From contig NW_011887295.1 of the NCBI RefSeq assembly GCF_000151315.2, positions 1,956,496 through 2,020,495 on the forward strand: a DNA stretch of 64,000 nt. Reading direction: 5' to 3'. Below the pieces are notes generated by a model, which had not been told where the DNA came from, ran no database searches, and saw nothing but the letters and a program-made list of their open reading frames with translations. A program made the translations under genes and the position numbers. Positions within the stretch are counted from its first letter, which is position 1, and every line of letters starts with the position of its first letter. Shown here piece after piece: positions 24,316-34,727 of this stretch. This DNA is from Capsaspora owczarzaki ATCC 30864 (lineage: Eukaryota; Opisthokonta; Filasterea).

Positions 24316-24629
24316 ACGTGTGCTGCGCGATTCCTTGTTGTTGTGTTTTGTTTTGCATGATGTGTACGAACGTTTGTTCTTGTATTTTTTATTCGATATA
24401 TTGAAATGTTTTTCGAGCTCGCTGTCTTTTTCCTCCATTTCTCAGCAAGTTGTTCCCATTTTTGGCCCACCAATCAACATTTCCTAATTTGATCCGCTAA
24501 ATCAACATTTCCTAATTTGATCCGCTAAATCAACATTTCCTGATTTGATCTGCTCTCAGACTCGTGACTTTTATCTTCCTAATTTGATTGACTTCACTTC
24601 TTATCTTTTCTCCGCTGATCATCTTTTTC
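24316..24629. other. Spacer between bZIP-SAM and amine oxidase genes
   Basis: 314 bases, AT-rich, holding the 3' UTR of the bZIP-SAM gene and the promoter of the oxidase. The 28-bp direct repeats are its only notable structure. Confidence 0.5.
24473..24556 (+). repeat. 28-bp direct repeats upstream of the amine oxidase gene
   Basis: The unit atcaacatttcctaatttga plus tccgctaa occurs twice in full, from 24473 and 24501, with a third diverged partial copy from 24529. It lies in the spacer 75-155 bases before the monoamine oxidase ATG. It could carry protein-binding sites or be a neutral minisatellite. Confidence 0.8.
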
Positions 24630-26774
24630 ATGGAATCGCACTCAACCGCCATCGCGAACGCCGACGCTGCTGCTGCTGCTGCTGCTGCTGCGGACACCGA
24701 GGTCGTCGACGTCGTGGTGGTCGGCGGCGGCATCAGCGGTCTCACTGCTGCGTGGCACGTACTGAGCCTCACTGCGACGCCCGATTCGCCCTCTGCCAAC
24801 GCCACCGCGACACTCGCCGCCGCCGCCGCCGCTGCGCCTGCGTCCACTCTGAGTGGTGGTGCTGCTCCGTCATCCTCTGCACCGAGCTCGGCGTCGGATG
24901 CTGCCGGATCGTCAACCTCGTCAACCTCGTCAATCTCGCCCTCTGCTTCTGCTTCTGCTTCTGCTTCTTCTGCTTCGGGCTCAACGATCGTCCCAATCGC
25001 AGCCCCAGCGTCCGTGCTCGTGCTTGAGGCCAACTCGCGCGTCGGCGGCCGCACATTCACTGCCGTCCTGCCTCCCTTCGCTGAATCTGCTGCTGCTTCC
25101 TCAACCGATCACTCCTCAACCGCTACCGCTACTGGCGCTTCGACAGTCGTCTCGTCGTGGACACACGTCGGCGATGGCCCTGCAGCCGCAAACATTCCCA
25201 ACCCAAGTCCCTTGATGCGCGATCTTGCTGCGGCGCGGACCACGGTGCCGTCGTTTGCCGCTGCCGCCAAGCAATCCGAGCTCGGCCTGTACATTGACCT
25301 GGGCGGCCAGTGGATTGGGCCGACGCAGAGGGCCATCTGCCATCTGGTCGACCTGCTGGGACTCAAGAAGCACGAGCAGTACCATGCTGGTCGCAAGGTG
25401 CTCGATCTCAGCGGAGTGCGATCGACGTACTCGGCTGACATTCCCGTCGGCGTTGGGCTCTTTGGGCTGCTGGACGCACAACTCGCCCTGTGGCGCCTGG
25501 ATCGCATGGTTGCGCAGGTGCCCCTGGACAACCCGCTCAACTGCCCCAATGCAAAGCGCTGGGACAGCGAGACGGTCGCGTCCGTGGTCGAGCGCATCAC
25601 CTACCTCGAGTCGACGCGTCGCATGTTGCGCATGCTCACGCAGGTCGTGTTTGGCACCGAGCCGAGTGAAATCACCCTCCTCAACTTTCTGTGGTATGCT
25701 CGCTGTGCCGGCGGCATCGACACGCTGCTCAAGATTGAGCACGGCCTTCAGCAATGGACGGTCGTTGGCGGCACGCAGCAAATCTCGGAAGCGCTGATGG
25801 CCAAAGTCAGCTCGGACTTTGGTTCTCGCGGACGCGTGCAGACCTCCTCGCGAGTGGTGGGCATTGAGCAAGATGTCGCGAACGGCTCGATCGTGGTGCG
25901 TTATGTCCAGCAACGCGGCGCCGGCAAGGCGCAGCAGGCGCGCCAAGTCCGCGCGCGTCGCGTCATTGTTGCCACGCCGCCCGCCGTGGCGAATCGCATG
26001 CTGTTTGAGCCTCCATTGCCGCAAACACGCCAGTGGCTCATGCAGCGGAGCTTTATTGGCTCGCAGACCAAATTCATCGCCTTCTTCCAGACTCGGTTTT
26101 GGCTCAACGACGGGCTTTCCGGCGAGGCCTTGTCTGATTCGCTCTGTGTGTGCTTTGACGACTCGCTGCCGCGTTCGGATGGGACCCTGCAGCCCGCGCT
26201 CGTCGTCTTTGCAGGTGGCGATCTGGCTCGCCAATGGTCGTTGCTGACTGCACAAGAGCGCTCCGACCGCGTGGTGGCTCGCTTGCGTCGCTGGTTTGGC
26301 TCGCGTGTTGACACTGAGCTGCACGGCGTTATTGAAAAGGAGTGGGGCTCAGATCCTTTCGCGATCGGCTGTCCTGCTGGACTTTGGTCGACGGGCTCGC
26401 TCTGGTCGGCCGGTGCCACTCTTCGTGAGCCGTGCGGCCGCATTCACTGGGCTGGCACAGAGACGGCCCACGAGCTGCAAGGCTTTATGGATGGCGCAGT
26501 GCGTGCTGGTCTCCGTGCCGCGGACGAGGTGGTTGGCGCATTGGCCGGCGTGGAGCGCTCGCGCACAGCCCTGTCCGCCATTGCCGGAGCTCGCGTCAAC
26601 AACGCCTACGACCTGCGTCAGCTGCGGAGCGAAACGCGCATTGACAGCGATGGCGCTCGGTCGGGTTCCACTTGGTTTAGCTGGGGCGCGACGCTGTTGG
26701 TGGCTGGTGCCTTGGTTGCTGGCGGCGTTCGTCTTGCTCGTGCGCACGGCTTGTCTGTCATGTCGTGCCATTGA
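24630..26774 (+). CDS. Flavin monoamine oxidase-like protein (714 aa)
   Basis: Oxidative deamination of amines with FAD is the family reaction. The dinucleotide-binding VVVGGGISGL motif is at residues ~28-38 and its second half, VLVLEANSRVGGRT, at ~128-141. Between them sits an Ala/Ser-rich insert of about 80 residues that MAOs lack. DLGGQWIGPTQ, LDNPLNCPNAKRWD and IHWAGTETAHELQGFMDGAV match MAO. A Cys in IGCPAG lies where MAO-A/B carry the cysteine that binds FAD covalently. A hydrophobic segment near the C-terminus (WGATLLVAGALVAGGV) followed by basic residues resembles the MAO tail anchor of the mitochondrial outer membrane. Single exon; the ATG at 24630 is preferred over an upstream non-ATG extension. 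Substrate not predictable. Confidence 0.85.
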   Translation: MESHSTAIANADAAAAAAAAADTEVVDVVVVGGGISGLTAAWHVLSLTATPDSPSANATATLAAAAAAAPASTLSGGAAPSSSAPSSASDAAGSSTSSTSSISPSASASASASSASGSTIVPIAAPASVLVLEANSRVGGRTFTAVLPPFAESAAASSTDHSSTATATGASTVVSSWTHVGDGPAAANIPNPSPLMRDLAAARTTVPSFAAAAKQSELGLYIDLGGQWIGPTQRAICHLVDLLGLKKHEQYHAGRKVLDLSGVRSTYSADIPVGVGLFGLLDAQLALWRLDRMVAQVPLDNPLNCPNAKRWDSETVASVVERITYLESTRRMLRMLTQVVFGTEPSEITLLNFLWYARCAGGIDTLLKIEHGLQQWTVVGGTQQISEALMAKVSSDFGSRGRVQTSSRVVGIEQDVANGSIVVRYVQQRGAGKAQQARQVRARRVIVATPPAVANRMLFEPPLPQTRQWLMQRSFIGSQTKFIAFFQTRFWLNDGLSGEALSDSLCVCFDDSLPRSDGTLQPALVVFAGGDLARQWSLLTAQERSDRVVARLRRWFGSRVDTELHGVIEKEWGSDPFAIGCPAGLWSTGSLWSAGATLREPCGRIHWAGTETAHELQGFMDGAVRAGLRAADEVVGALAGVERSRTALSAIAGARVNNAYDLRQLRSETRIDSDGARSGSTWFSWGATLLVAGALVAGGVRLARAHGLSVMSCH

Positions 26775-27016
26775 TTGCGGCCCAAAAGCGGCGCCCCCCC
26801 CCCCTTTTTGGGTGTGTCCATTGTTTGATGTGGCAATGTTTTGTTTTTCATAGCAATATAGTAGATTTTGTTTATTTCGGGTGCCATACTGTAGCCGTAA
26901 GAAAAAGCAGGAAACCATAGTGGCATATCAATAACCCCTCCCCTCTACAGGGAACGGGCGCACAATGTGCTTGCAAAAGTAGACGGAAGAACAAAAAACC
27001 TTGACGAAACACTCCA

Positions 27017-28183
27017 TCAGTTGATGGAACGCTCGGCACATTGACGGACACGTCGCTTGTAGGCCTTGATATCCTTGCTGTACAGACTTGCTGCATCGGG
27101 GTTGGCAGGCGAGTTGATATTTGGGTCTGCCAACAGCGACTGTAGTAGAATTGAAAGGCCGGGAACACAAGTCAAAACAACAGCGCGTGCAAGCATCCTG
27201 CCAAAGTCCAGTTCGCGCGTCACTCTCACCTGAATCGATGTCAGAATGGACGAGATGGTGTAGATTGGCGACCACTTGTCTTGGATAATGTCGAGGCAAA
27301 TCTGGCAGCCAAAACGAAAAAACAAAAAGAAGAAGAAAAAAACAAAAGCCCAGTGAGTGTTTGTTCCGTTGATCAACAAACTCATCACTAAGGGGGGAAT
27401 CTGGCTTGACATACCGAGCCATCCGAATAGATATTGGGGTGGAACTGCCAGCATCACATTACACGGAGACGAACAAAACAGTCAAAAACCAAGATCAAAG
27501 CAGCGTTCAATGAGCTCCAACCCCTCTGCCCCCTGCGCTTCCTTCGCTTGTCACCAAGGAATGTAACGTTACCATTTCGCTCACAAACCGGATCTTGGGT
27601 GGCTTGGTCGGGTAGTTGTCGCTGAATGCAAGGTGCATGTTGTAGATGCCGCCTTCCCACGGCGTTCCTTCCGGCTGCGGGAGGGGAAAGAGCGATTCAG
27701 AGGGGTGAGATTTGCAGTCCAACAACGTCAGTCACCCCCTCCCCAAGCCATAGGGCAGTCCAAACAGAGGCAAGGAGAGGGGACGTCGTTTCCCCAATGG
27801 AAAGCGATGACGTTCCTTGCTTCAGCCCTCGGCCACTCCAATGCTCAACAGCACTCAAGCCAAGGCCAAGCCACAGGTCTTGTAAGACTCACTCCTGAGA
27901 CTGCGGCGTTCCATTGGAAGAGGTTGTCTTCGCTGACCGGCGCGGCAGAGCAGCCCTAACACAGCGCACAGCCAATTGCAACAAGAACAAAAAGTCAGTC
28001 AGCTCAAAAACTCAGAGATCAATCTCAGAGTCCAATGGATTGGGATGAATTTGGTCGTCTTGGGGGTATCGACAAGCACAAACAGGGGAGAAGGGTGGAT
28101 ACCTCTGGTGGATCCGCTTGGACGTGCTTGTAGTCTGAGAGCAGTCGCAGCACTGCAGCCGAAGCGCCCATTGTGCCAGCCAT
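27017..28183 (-). CDS. UBE2A: RAD6/UBE2A-type ubiquitin-conjugating enzyme E2 (156 aa)
   Basis: Six exons on the minus strand: 28183-28103, 27955-27893, 27674-27573, 27444-27415, 27301-27230 and 27139-27017. All junctions are phase 0 with GT-AG introns of 90-218 nt. The product aligns along its whole length with RAD6/UBE2A (152 aa): the WNA..G line, [43 protein letters not shown] with the catalytic Cys, and [20 protein letters not shown]. It accepts ubiquitin from E1 and, with an E3 such as RAD18 or BRE1, marks PCNA or histone H2B in other species. The short exon 4 (10 codons) is easily missed by gene finders. Convergent with the oxidase gene (242 bp between stops). Confidence 0.9.
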
Positions 28184-28430
28184 TATGATTGCGATGAATG
28201 AATGAATCCCAAGTCCAAAAGATGAAGACTGACTCTGAACAAGCAATGATACTAGATTGATGATGTGATATTGTGTGATATTTGGATAAATCAATCAGTT
28301 TCTTAGCAATTCAGTCCAGCTTTTTTTTGTTTTTGTTTTTTTTTCTACTTTTCTGAGTTTCGAAACTCCCACTCAATTTGTGATCTTTCTCTTTGTTGTT
28401 GTCTGTCATTTTGGTGTTGAGAACGCTTCA
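28184..28430. promoter_or_regulatory. Shared promoter region, E2 and GBP-like genes
   Basis: Only 247 bases separate the two divergent start codons. The side next to the GBP-like gene is strongly T-rich (28320-28355). No clear TATA box. A bidirectional promoter is inferred from the spacing alone. Confidence 0.45.
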
Positions 28431-31400
28431 ATGGCGACAACGACGACGAGGACGGGCAAGCTCAGGAGGGAGCAGCAGCGTGGTGGAGGCCTGCGTGCTC
28501 TGCTCGTGCAGCTGCTTGCGACGCTGATCGCGGCCACCGCTGCTGCTGCTGCTTCAGCCACTGCTGCGGACATGGCAGCATCATCATCAGGAGCGGGCGC
28601 GACCAGCGACTCGGCGCGGTGCATCTGGACGAGCATCTCGCGCCCAATGCAGCTTGTTCGACCCGACGCAACGCACTCCAAGCTCGAGATTGTCGAGGAC
28701 ACGATCGAGCAGCTCCGAAGCCTCACTGGACCCATCGCAGTCATCAGCACTGTTGGCCCGTTCCATTCTGGTGAGATGACGCGCTTTTTAGATTGCCGGG
28801 GATTAGGGTGAATGTCGAACGAGCAGAGCGTCTGAGACGACAAGAACTAAACATCATCGCTTTGGATGAAACTCTGCCGCAGGTAAATCGTTCTTGCTCA
28901 ATCAGCTCCAACAGAAGGCAGCCCAAGAGGCGGGAGACAGCTCCAGCGACTGCGCAGCCGAGTTCAGCGATTCCCTCCACCAACAAGACCCGGCGTCGGG
29001 TTTCAAGGTCGGACCCACGACCAATCCCGAGACAATGGGCATCTGGATTTCGGGATTCCGATCCCTCTCGCTGCGTCCGGGTCAGAAGGAAATGACCGTC
29101 TTGTTTGTCGACACGGAAGGCTTTGCTGGCGTCGACGCCAACCCCGTGTACGACAGCAAGATTTTCGCCGTGGCCACGTTGATGAGCTCCCACCTTCTCT
29201 TCAACAATGTCAAGATTATCGACCAAAGCGCCATCGACTATGTCGAGCTCCTCGCGCGTCGCACCCAGCTCTTTGCCCTCAAGGCACAGCTCGATCCCGC
29301 TGGTGCCCCAGAGGCCTCAACGGCAGCCGCTCAGCAGCACCAACACGAGCAAGAAGAGGATGTGATTGAGGTATGCGGGGAACGCGAGACGGGGCTCTCT
29401 TTGAGGAGCAAGCAAAACTCGTACTTTGTGTCTCCCTCTCTCCTCACTCTCTCTCATTTATTGTTTGTTGTGTGGCTGGTGATAGTTCGACCCGGAGCTC
29501 GTCAAGTTCCCTCCGCTGACTTGGGTGGTCGAGGACTTTGCTCAGCAGCTCGTCAACAACGAGACGCCCACCGAATGGCTCCACCGCTTGGTCAATGCGT
29601 CCAAGTCCCGAAAGCAGCTCCAACCCGCCTCAGCCACACACGCTGCTGGCGCTGGCGCTGACGCCGCCGCAGCAAACAAGGACCGCAAGGCAGAATCATC
29701 GGCAGAGGCGTCACTGGCCGACGTGTTCCCATCGCTCGCCTGCCACACGCTCTTTTTGCCAGCGGCCACGCGCGAGCGTCTGATTGACCTCTCGATGGTC
29801 TCGGAAAACGACTTGACCGAAGACTATCGCCAAGACCGCGACGCGCTCTGGGCTGACCTGCGCACAAAAGTCATTCCAAAAACGCACAAAGGGAAGCAGA
29901 TTGGCGGCATCCAACTCGGCGCGCTCGCACGCGTGCTCGTGTTTGCAGCCAACCACGGTTCGATGGTGCGCATTCCCTCGATCTGGCACATGTTCTTGGA
30001 TCAGCAGCGCAAGATTGCCCGCTCAGAGTGCACCGCGTTCTACCGTCGAGAAATGTCGACCTACCTTCGCCGCCTCGACCCCGAGACTGTGCGACAAATC
30101 GAAGCCTCCACCAGCAGCGCCGTTGATGCCTCTTCAAACCCGTCGACCACAGCCATGACAATCAAGACGGGCCTGCAGTCCCTCACCCGGAGCCTTCGCG
30201 AAAGCAACCTCGGCGCAGTGTCTTTGGCCCAGAAGGCACAGAATCAACTCGACCCGCTGCCGTTTGCCGTGCCCACTTCGTACTTGAAGCACCTGCACAG
30301 CGACGTCTCTGTGCACAGCATGGAGCTCCATCATCAGCTCGTCGGCTCCAGCGACGCTGCCCAAGAGATGCGCAGCTCACTCGCCAACGAACTTCGCAAT
30401 CAAGAAGACCAAAACAACCAGCGCATGGACCGCTCGTGCAAGATTGGTACAGACGTGCTTTCGCAGCTCGCCGAAGAAATGTTCCACGCCCAAGAGCTGC
30501 CCGTCCAGCCGCAGGCCCTGAACGAGCTCGCCACCCATGTTCGCAACACGTGCTTTAAGATTTACGACTTGCAGCTTGGATATCTCAAGGACGAGGAGAC
30601 CTTTACCAAGTACCGGGAGTCTCTTGCAGTAAGAATCGCGCTCGGTCTGTTTTTTGTTGTCTCTTTTTTTTTTTTTTTTTTTTTTTTTTTATTTTTTTGT
30701 TTTTAACGATTGTGTGCTTGTGGAATGACTCCGATTGAATCGCCTCCTTTGGTTTCACCTTGTAGCACACCCTTTCAAGCATTATCGAAGCGAGGCACTT
30801 GCGCAACACGGAAGAGCATCGCAAGACCCTGACGAATGCCATCAAAATCGCCATGGAGCAGGTCCACAAGACCCAAGCCGAGGCCAAGTCCCGAGTCTGC
30901 GTCCAGTCGGCTACTGGGAATACCGGAGCATGCGCGTCCGCTGACCAGCGTCCGTTTACTCTCGGCGAGCTCCATGCCCTCGAGCAAGAATGCATCAAAG
31001 TGGCCGAGCAAGAGTTTGGGCCACGCAGCTTGGATGCCGACCAGAGCTTGCGCGAGGAATTTTACAACATCCTTCTCCAACAAATCAAGGTGGCAGCCCG
31101 GGCGTTCGACGAGGCCAACTCGTCCAAGCTCGAGCTCAAGTACCATGCCGCGCGTATGACCACTGAAGGCAACCTGTCCTCGAAGCTGCAGACAATCTCG
31201 CTGCCCGCAGCGGAAGAGGAAGTAGAGCACATGGTCAAGCTGCACGCCGATGCTGTGTTGAAAAACTACGAGGCCGAGTTGTCGCTGTATCGAGATCGCA
31301 GTGACTATGCCGTTCAGCTCAAGGCCGTTCAGGTAATGGTTTTTTTTTTCGTTTTTGCAGGATGGTGAATCGTGCGCAGCAGCGCTTGAGTCGAACATCA

Positions 31401-31786
31401 CCACCATGTATCATCTAACTGCATCACGGGGGGACTCTGATTAGGCTCGAATCGTAGACATGAAACAAGCTCTGTTGCGCAAGAATGTGGATCAATTCGC
31501 CAAGCTCATTCTCGGTCCAATGGAAGTCGTACGCAGTGCATTCGAGTCGCACTCGTTCTGGTTTGCGTCCACCTTCCGCAATGCTGTTCACAAGCAAGCT
31601 GAGGCCCAGCTGAAGCTCAACCCGACAAGTGCCGCTTGGAAGCAAGAGCTTCGTACCAAAGTGATTGACAGCTACATTGATCATCACATGCACTCTACAC
31701 TCGGCTCCATTCGTTTGCATCAGTACCTCGTGGGCATTGTGCTCGTACTTGGCCTGGTTGCCGCGTACTTGTTTTCACGTCGTTAA
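28431..31786 (+). CDS. Guanylate-binding-protein-like GTPase, membrane-anchored (959 aa)
   Basis: Five exons: 28431-28770, 28883-29370, 29486-30628, 30766-31332 and 31445-31786. Intron 1 splits the P-loop Gly codon (phase 1); the rest are phase 0. The N-terminus has a hydrophobic LLVQLLATLIAATAAAA segment that fits a signal peptide or membrane anchor. The GTPase domain shows GPFHSGKSFLLNQL (P-loop, ~109-122), TMGIW and FVDTEG (~187-192). Where GBPs and atlastins carry the guanine-recognising R-D pair (TLRD), this protein reads WVVEDF. A long helical region follows, then a C-terminal membrane segment (LVGIVLVLGLVAAYLF) ending in SRR. Family members hydrolyse GTP and assemble on or remodel membranes. 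An ER location is inferred from the two hydrophobic ends. The family assignment is good; the role is unknown. Confidence 0.82.
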
Positions 31787-31925
31787 GTCGATGATCGCTT
31801 TTCAGTAAATTGTTGTTTGTCGTGGTATTGTTTCAAGAAGATGCAAGAGTGATGCAAGGACGAGCACTAGCAACTATCAAAGATCACCAATGTGGATCGC
31901 GTTGGTTTTGCAAGAATGTACAGCA

Positions 31926-34427
31926 TCAAAACAGCCGCTTGGATGGGATCGGCTGAGCAGACTCACGTGAGGCATCCTGCTGAGATGGAGGCAGAAGCCC
32001 CAGAGGCTGGGGCAGCGGCAACTGAAATCCGAGGGTTGGCAGGCTTGATTGGAACATGGAAAAGCCGGATGTTGCGCCGGAGGGCTTGACGCTGGTGCTG
32101 CGAGCCGACGAAAACACGCCGAATGCAGGCATGTCGGCGCTCTCGCTGATGGACATGGCTGAAGCGCCGCCACTGCCTCCAAACATGCTCCACGCGCGGA
32201 TCGGGCGAACAGCAGGTGGTGACTTGAGCAAGTCGAGGGCCTCAGCGAATGTAGATTGCTCAGAAGCTGCAAGCTGGTGCGACGCCGTCGGCATCGTTGG
32301 CGTCGCTTCATTCGGGATGGTTTCGGCACGAGGCATTCCACCAGGAGCAGGAGCGGGGTCTGTCGTGGAAAGGACTTCCACAACCGGAGCGACTTCCGCG
32401 CTGGGGACTTGCTCCATGTTCTCTGGCGCAAGCTCAGCCATCTCTGGAGCAAGCTCAGCCATCTCTGGAGCAAGCTCAGCCATCTCTTCAGAGCGAGTGA
32501 CTGTAGCTTCAGAGATGGGTTCCAACTCTGTGGCATGATCCGTGCCAATCGGATTGGCAGCTTCATCAGACACGGAAGAGCTCATGTAGACTGGCTGTTC
32601 TTCTTCGGCGCACTGACAAAGCGACGCCACAGTGTCGTCCATGGCGGTAGGCGAGAAACGCTCGAGCGCGCAATCCGCAGATTCGGTGGTGCAATTCGCT
32701 GGCACGTCCAGAGCCATGTACACTCCAGACTGGTCCTTGGAGTTGTCGATCGACAACATGCTCAGAGTCAACGGAGCATCGCCGGAGCCATCGGCGACTG
32801 TGTTTGTGGCTGGAAGGTGATCCATGCTCTGCGCCAGCTCGCACGCGGGCATTTGCTCGATCTCTCGCGTTGTAGAAGTAGTTTCCGCCTCCTCTTCAGC
32901 CGAACTGACCAGGGGATCGCTGGACTTGGCAGCTGCAGCGGCGATATGAAGGCCGTGGATGTCACGCCGCTTGACCATTTGTTGCGCTCTGAAGCAAAGC
33001 CAAGTTTCAGGCAGAACGAGTGTGAGTTGAAGCAAGCAAAGCTTCGAGCAGCCTGGAAGGAGATGTTGGTACATTTTGATGATGACCATGCGCGTCTTGT
33101 TCCATTCTTGTCCAAACATCAACAGACAGAATACAGTTGGATGAGTCAAAATGTTCTCGAGCAACCAACTGCGAGTGAGAGTGGGGTTCATACCTACTTC
33201 GGCGTCGGTGGTATGATGTTCCGCAACTGTTCACACGCAGGGAGCGGGGGGGGGGTGAGAAAAGAGCCAACGGCAGATTCCAAGAGAAACGATGGCACAC
33301 CACTCACTCAGAGACTTGCGCTTGAGCCACTCTGCCTCGAAAGCGGCCAACTCCTTGCTCTGCGGGTGCAAGACCAGCATGCCCGAATCTTGCTTGGTTC
33401 TGCGCTCGCGCAGTTCAAGGAGCATCGAATCGTGGTTGCGACTGTTCATTTCAGGAGTTGTGTAATTTTGTGTTTAACGTGGAGGATTGGACATCAAAGA
33501 CTTTGATGCTCGTTTTCCTACCATTCTTCACGTGTGGCAGCCGTCGAGCTTGCCTGCAAAGTCTGGAGATGCACCAGTTGCATCTGCAAGTGCTTGACTT
33601 CCGCACCAGCCCTATGCAGCAAATGTGATGAAAACGTTAGAGTTCTTCATTCCTCTCCCCCCCTTGTGGTGGTTGCAACACTTGCGCTAATCATTACAAC
33701 TCGATGCTGGCCTGCGACTTTTCAATCATCGTGCCAAGCTCGCTGTTGGCAATGACACACTTGTCAATGCGACTGGTGCAAGCGGCAATCTTTTCGATTT
33801 TGGTCGCCAGCACTTCCTCGTTTGCTGTACAGTATTGCAAGATTATCAGAGTCAAGTCGACAGTATCATCGGTGTTTGCACGACAACGAAGCGTCGAGTG
33901 AGAGTGCAATGCTACTGTATTAAACGTTCAAGTACCTGCATGCAGCGAGCGCTCTTCGGCGATCTCGCGATGGATGGCGTCATTTTCTACATGCAGCAGT
34001 GCAACAATGTGAGTTGACAGGGACAATCGAGAGACATTCAATGCGAGCGAGCAGCCTGCAGCCAGAAAATGGAAATCTCGAATGAGGAAACAAGAAAAAA
34101 AAAAACCCGCGAAAAGTTGCCAAAAACCACCAAGATCAACGCCAATTCGAACGAGCCACCGCTGACTCGGTCCGACACCGCAATGTGATAAAGTAAGCTA
34201 TTTTATGTTGAATGGTCATGAGTTTGAGCGGGGGGAGGGGTGCACTGAAGAGGCGCGCTGACTGCGCTGGTTTTGATTTTTGGCGCGTTTTGAGCGAGTT
34301 TCGCTGCTCTGCGCGCGTCGCACTGCATGGGCAGTCACATGTAGCACTCTAAAGTGTAGAGTCACGACTGCGTCTTCTCACCGTATTGGAGCTGAACGAC
34401 CACGCGGAGCAAGTCGGTTGAAGCCAT
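31926..34427 (-). CDS. Uncharacterised coiled-coil protein (524 aa)
   Basis: I do not recognise the family. Six exons chain in phase on the minus strand: 34427-34382, 33986-33936, 33824-33698, 33611-33522, 33441-33308 and 33052-31926. All introns are GT-AG (80-395 nt) and the summed length is a multiple of three. Residues 1 to ~145 are charged and helical with heptad-like spacing (VEND..IHREIAEERSLH, IEKIAACTSRIDK, MLLELRERRTKQDSG). The rest is acidic, Ser/Pro/Ala-rich and probably disordered, with three 7-residue copies of EMAELAP (about 32427-32486). No membrane segment. The last intron is the least certain, as a second acceptor exists, but only this one keeps the 370-codon final frame open. 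Convergent with the GBP-like gene (139 bp between stops). Confidence 0.7.
32427..32489 (-). repeat. Three tandem 21-bp units in the coding sequence
   Basis: The unit gcaagctcagccatctctgg plus one base repeats three times and encodes EMAELAP on the minus strand. The copies are almost identical, so this is a recent in-frame expansion. Confidence 0.85.
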
Positions 34428-34727
34428 TTTGAAAGACTGGATGAGATTGAAAAACGGGCACTTGAAACAAAAGTGAGACTGAACCGAGTTTGGAACCAGC
34501 AAAGCAAACATCACGACTTGGATCACAAATCACACTCTCGGACAGCCAATATGGATCAAACGCATGATGCAAAGCGCGACACAGAACAAGAATGATGATT
34601 CTACTGTACAGTGTCGTGCAACTCCAGGAAACAACACACAAAGCACAACACATACACACGACAAAGATATGATACATGGAATAAAACTGAAATGAAGTTG
34701 CATGCAAACAATGACAAGTGAGAGCGT
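34428..34727. other. Spacer between two minus-strand genes
   Basis: Exactly 300 bases. It should contain the promoter of the coiled-coil gene and the 3' end of the GT32 gene; on the minus strand an aataaa-like motif is not evident. No coding region is seen. Confidence 0.45.

Noticed and set aside
27633-27959. Plus-strand open frames over the E2 gene
   Set aside because: They are antisense to exons 2-3 of the ubiquitin-conjugating enzyme, whose six exons join perfectly in phase.
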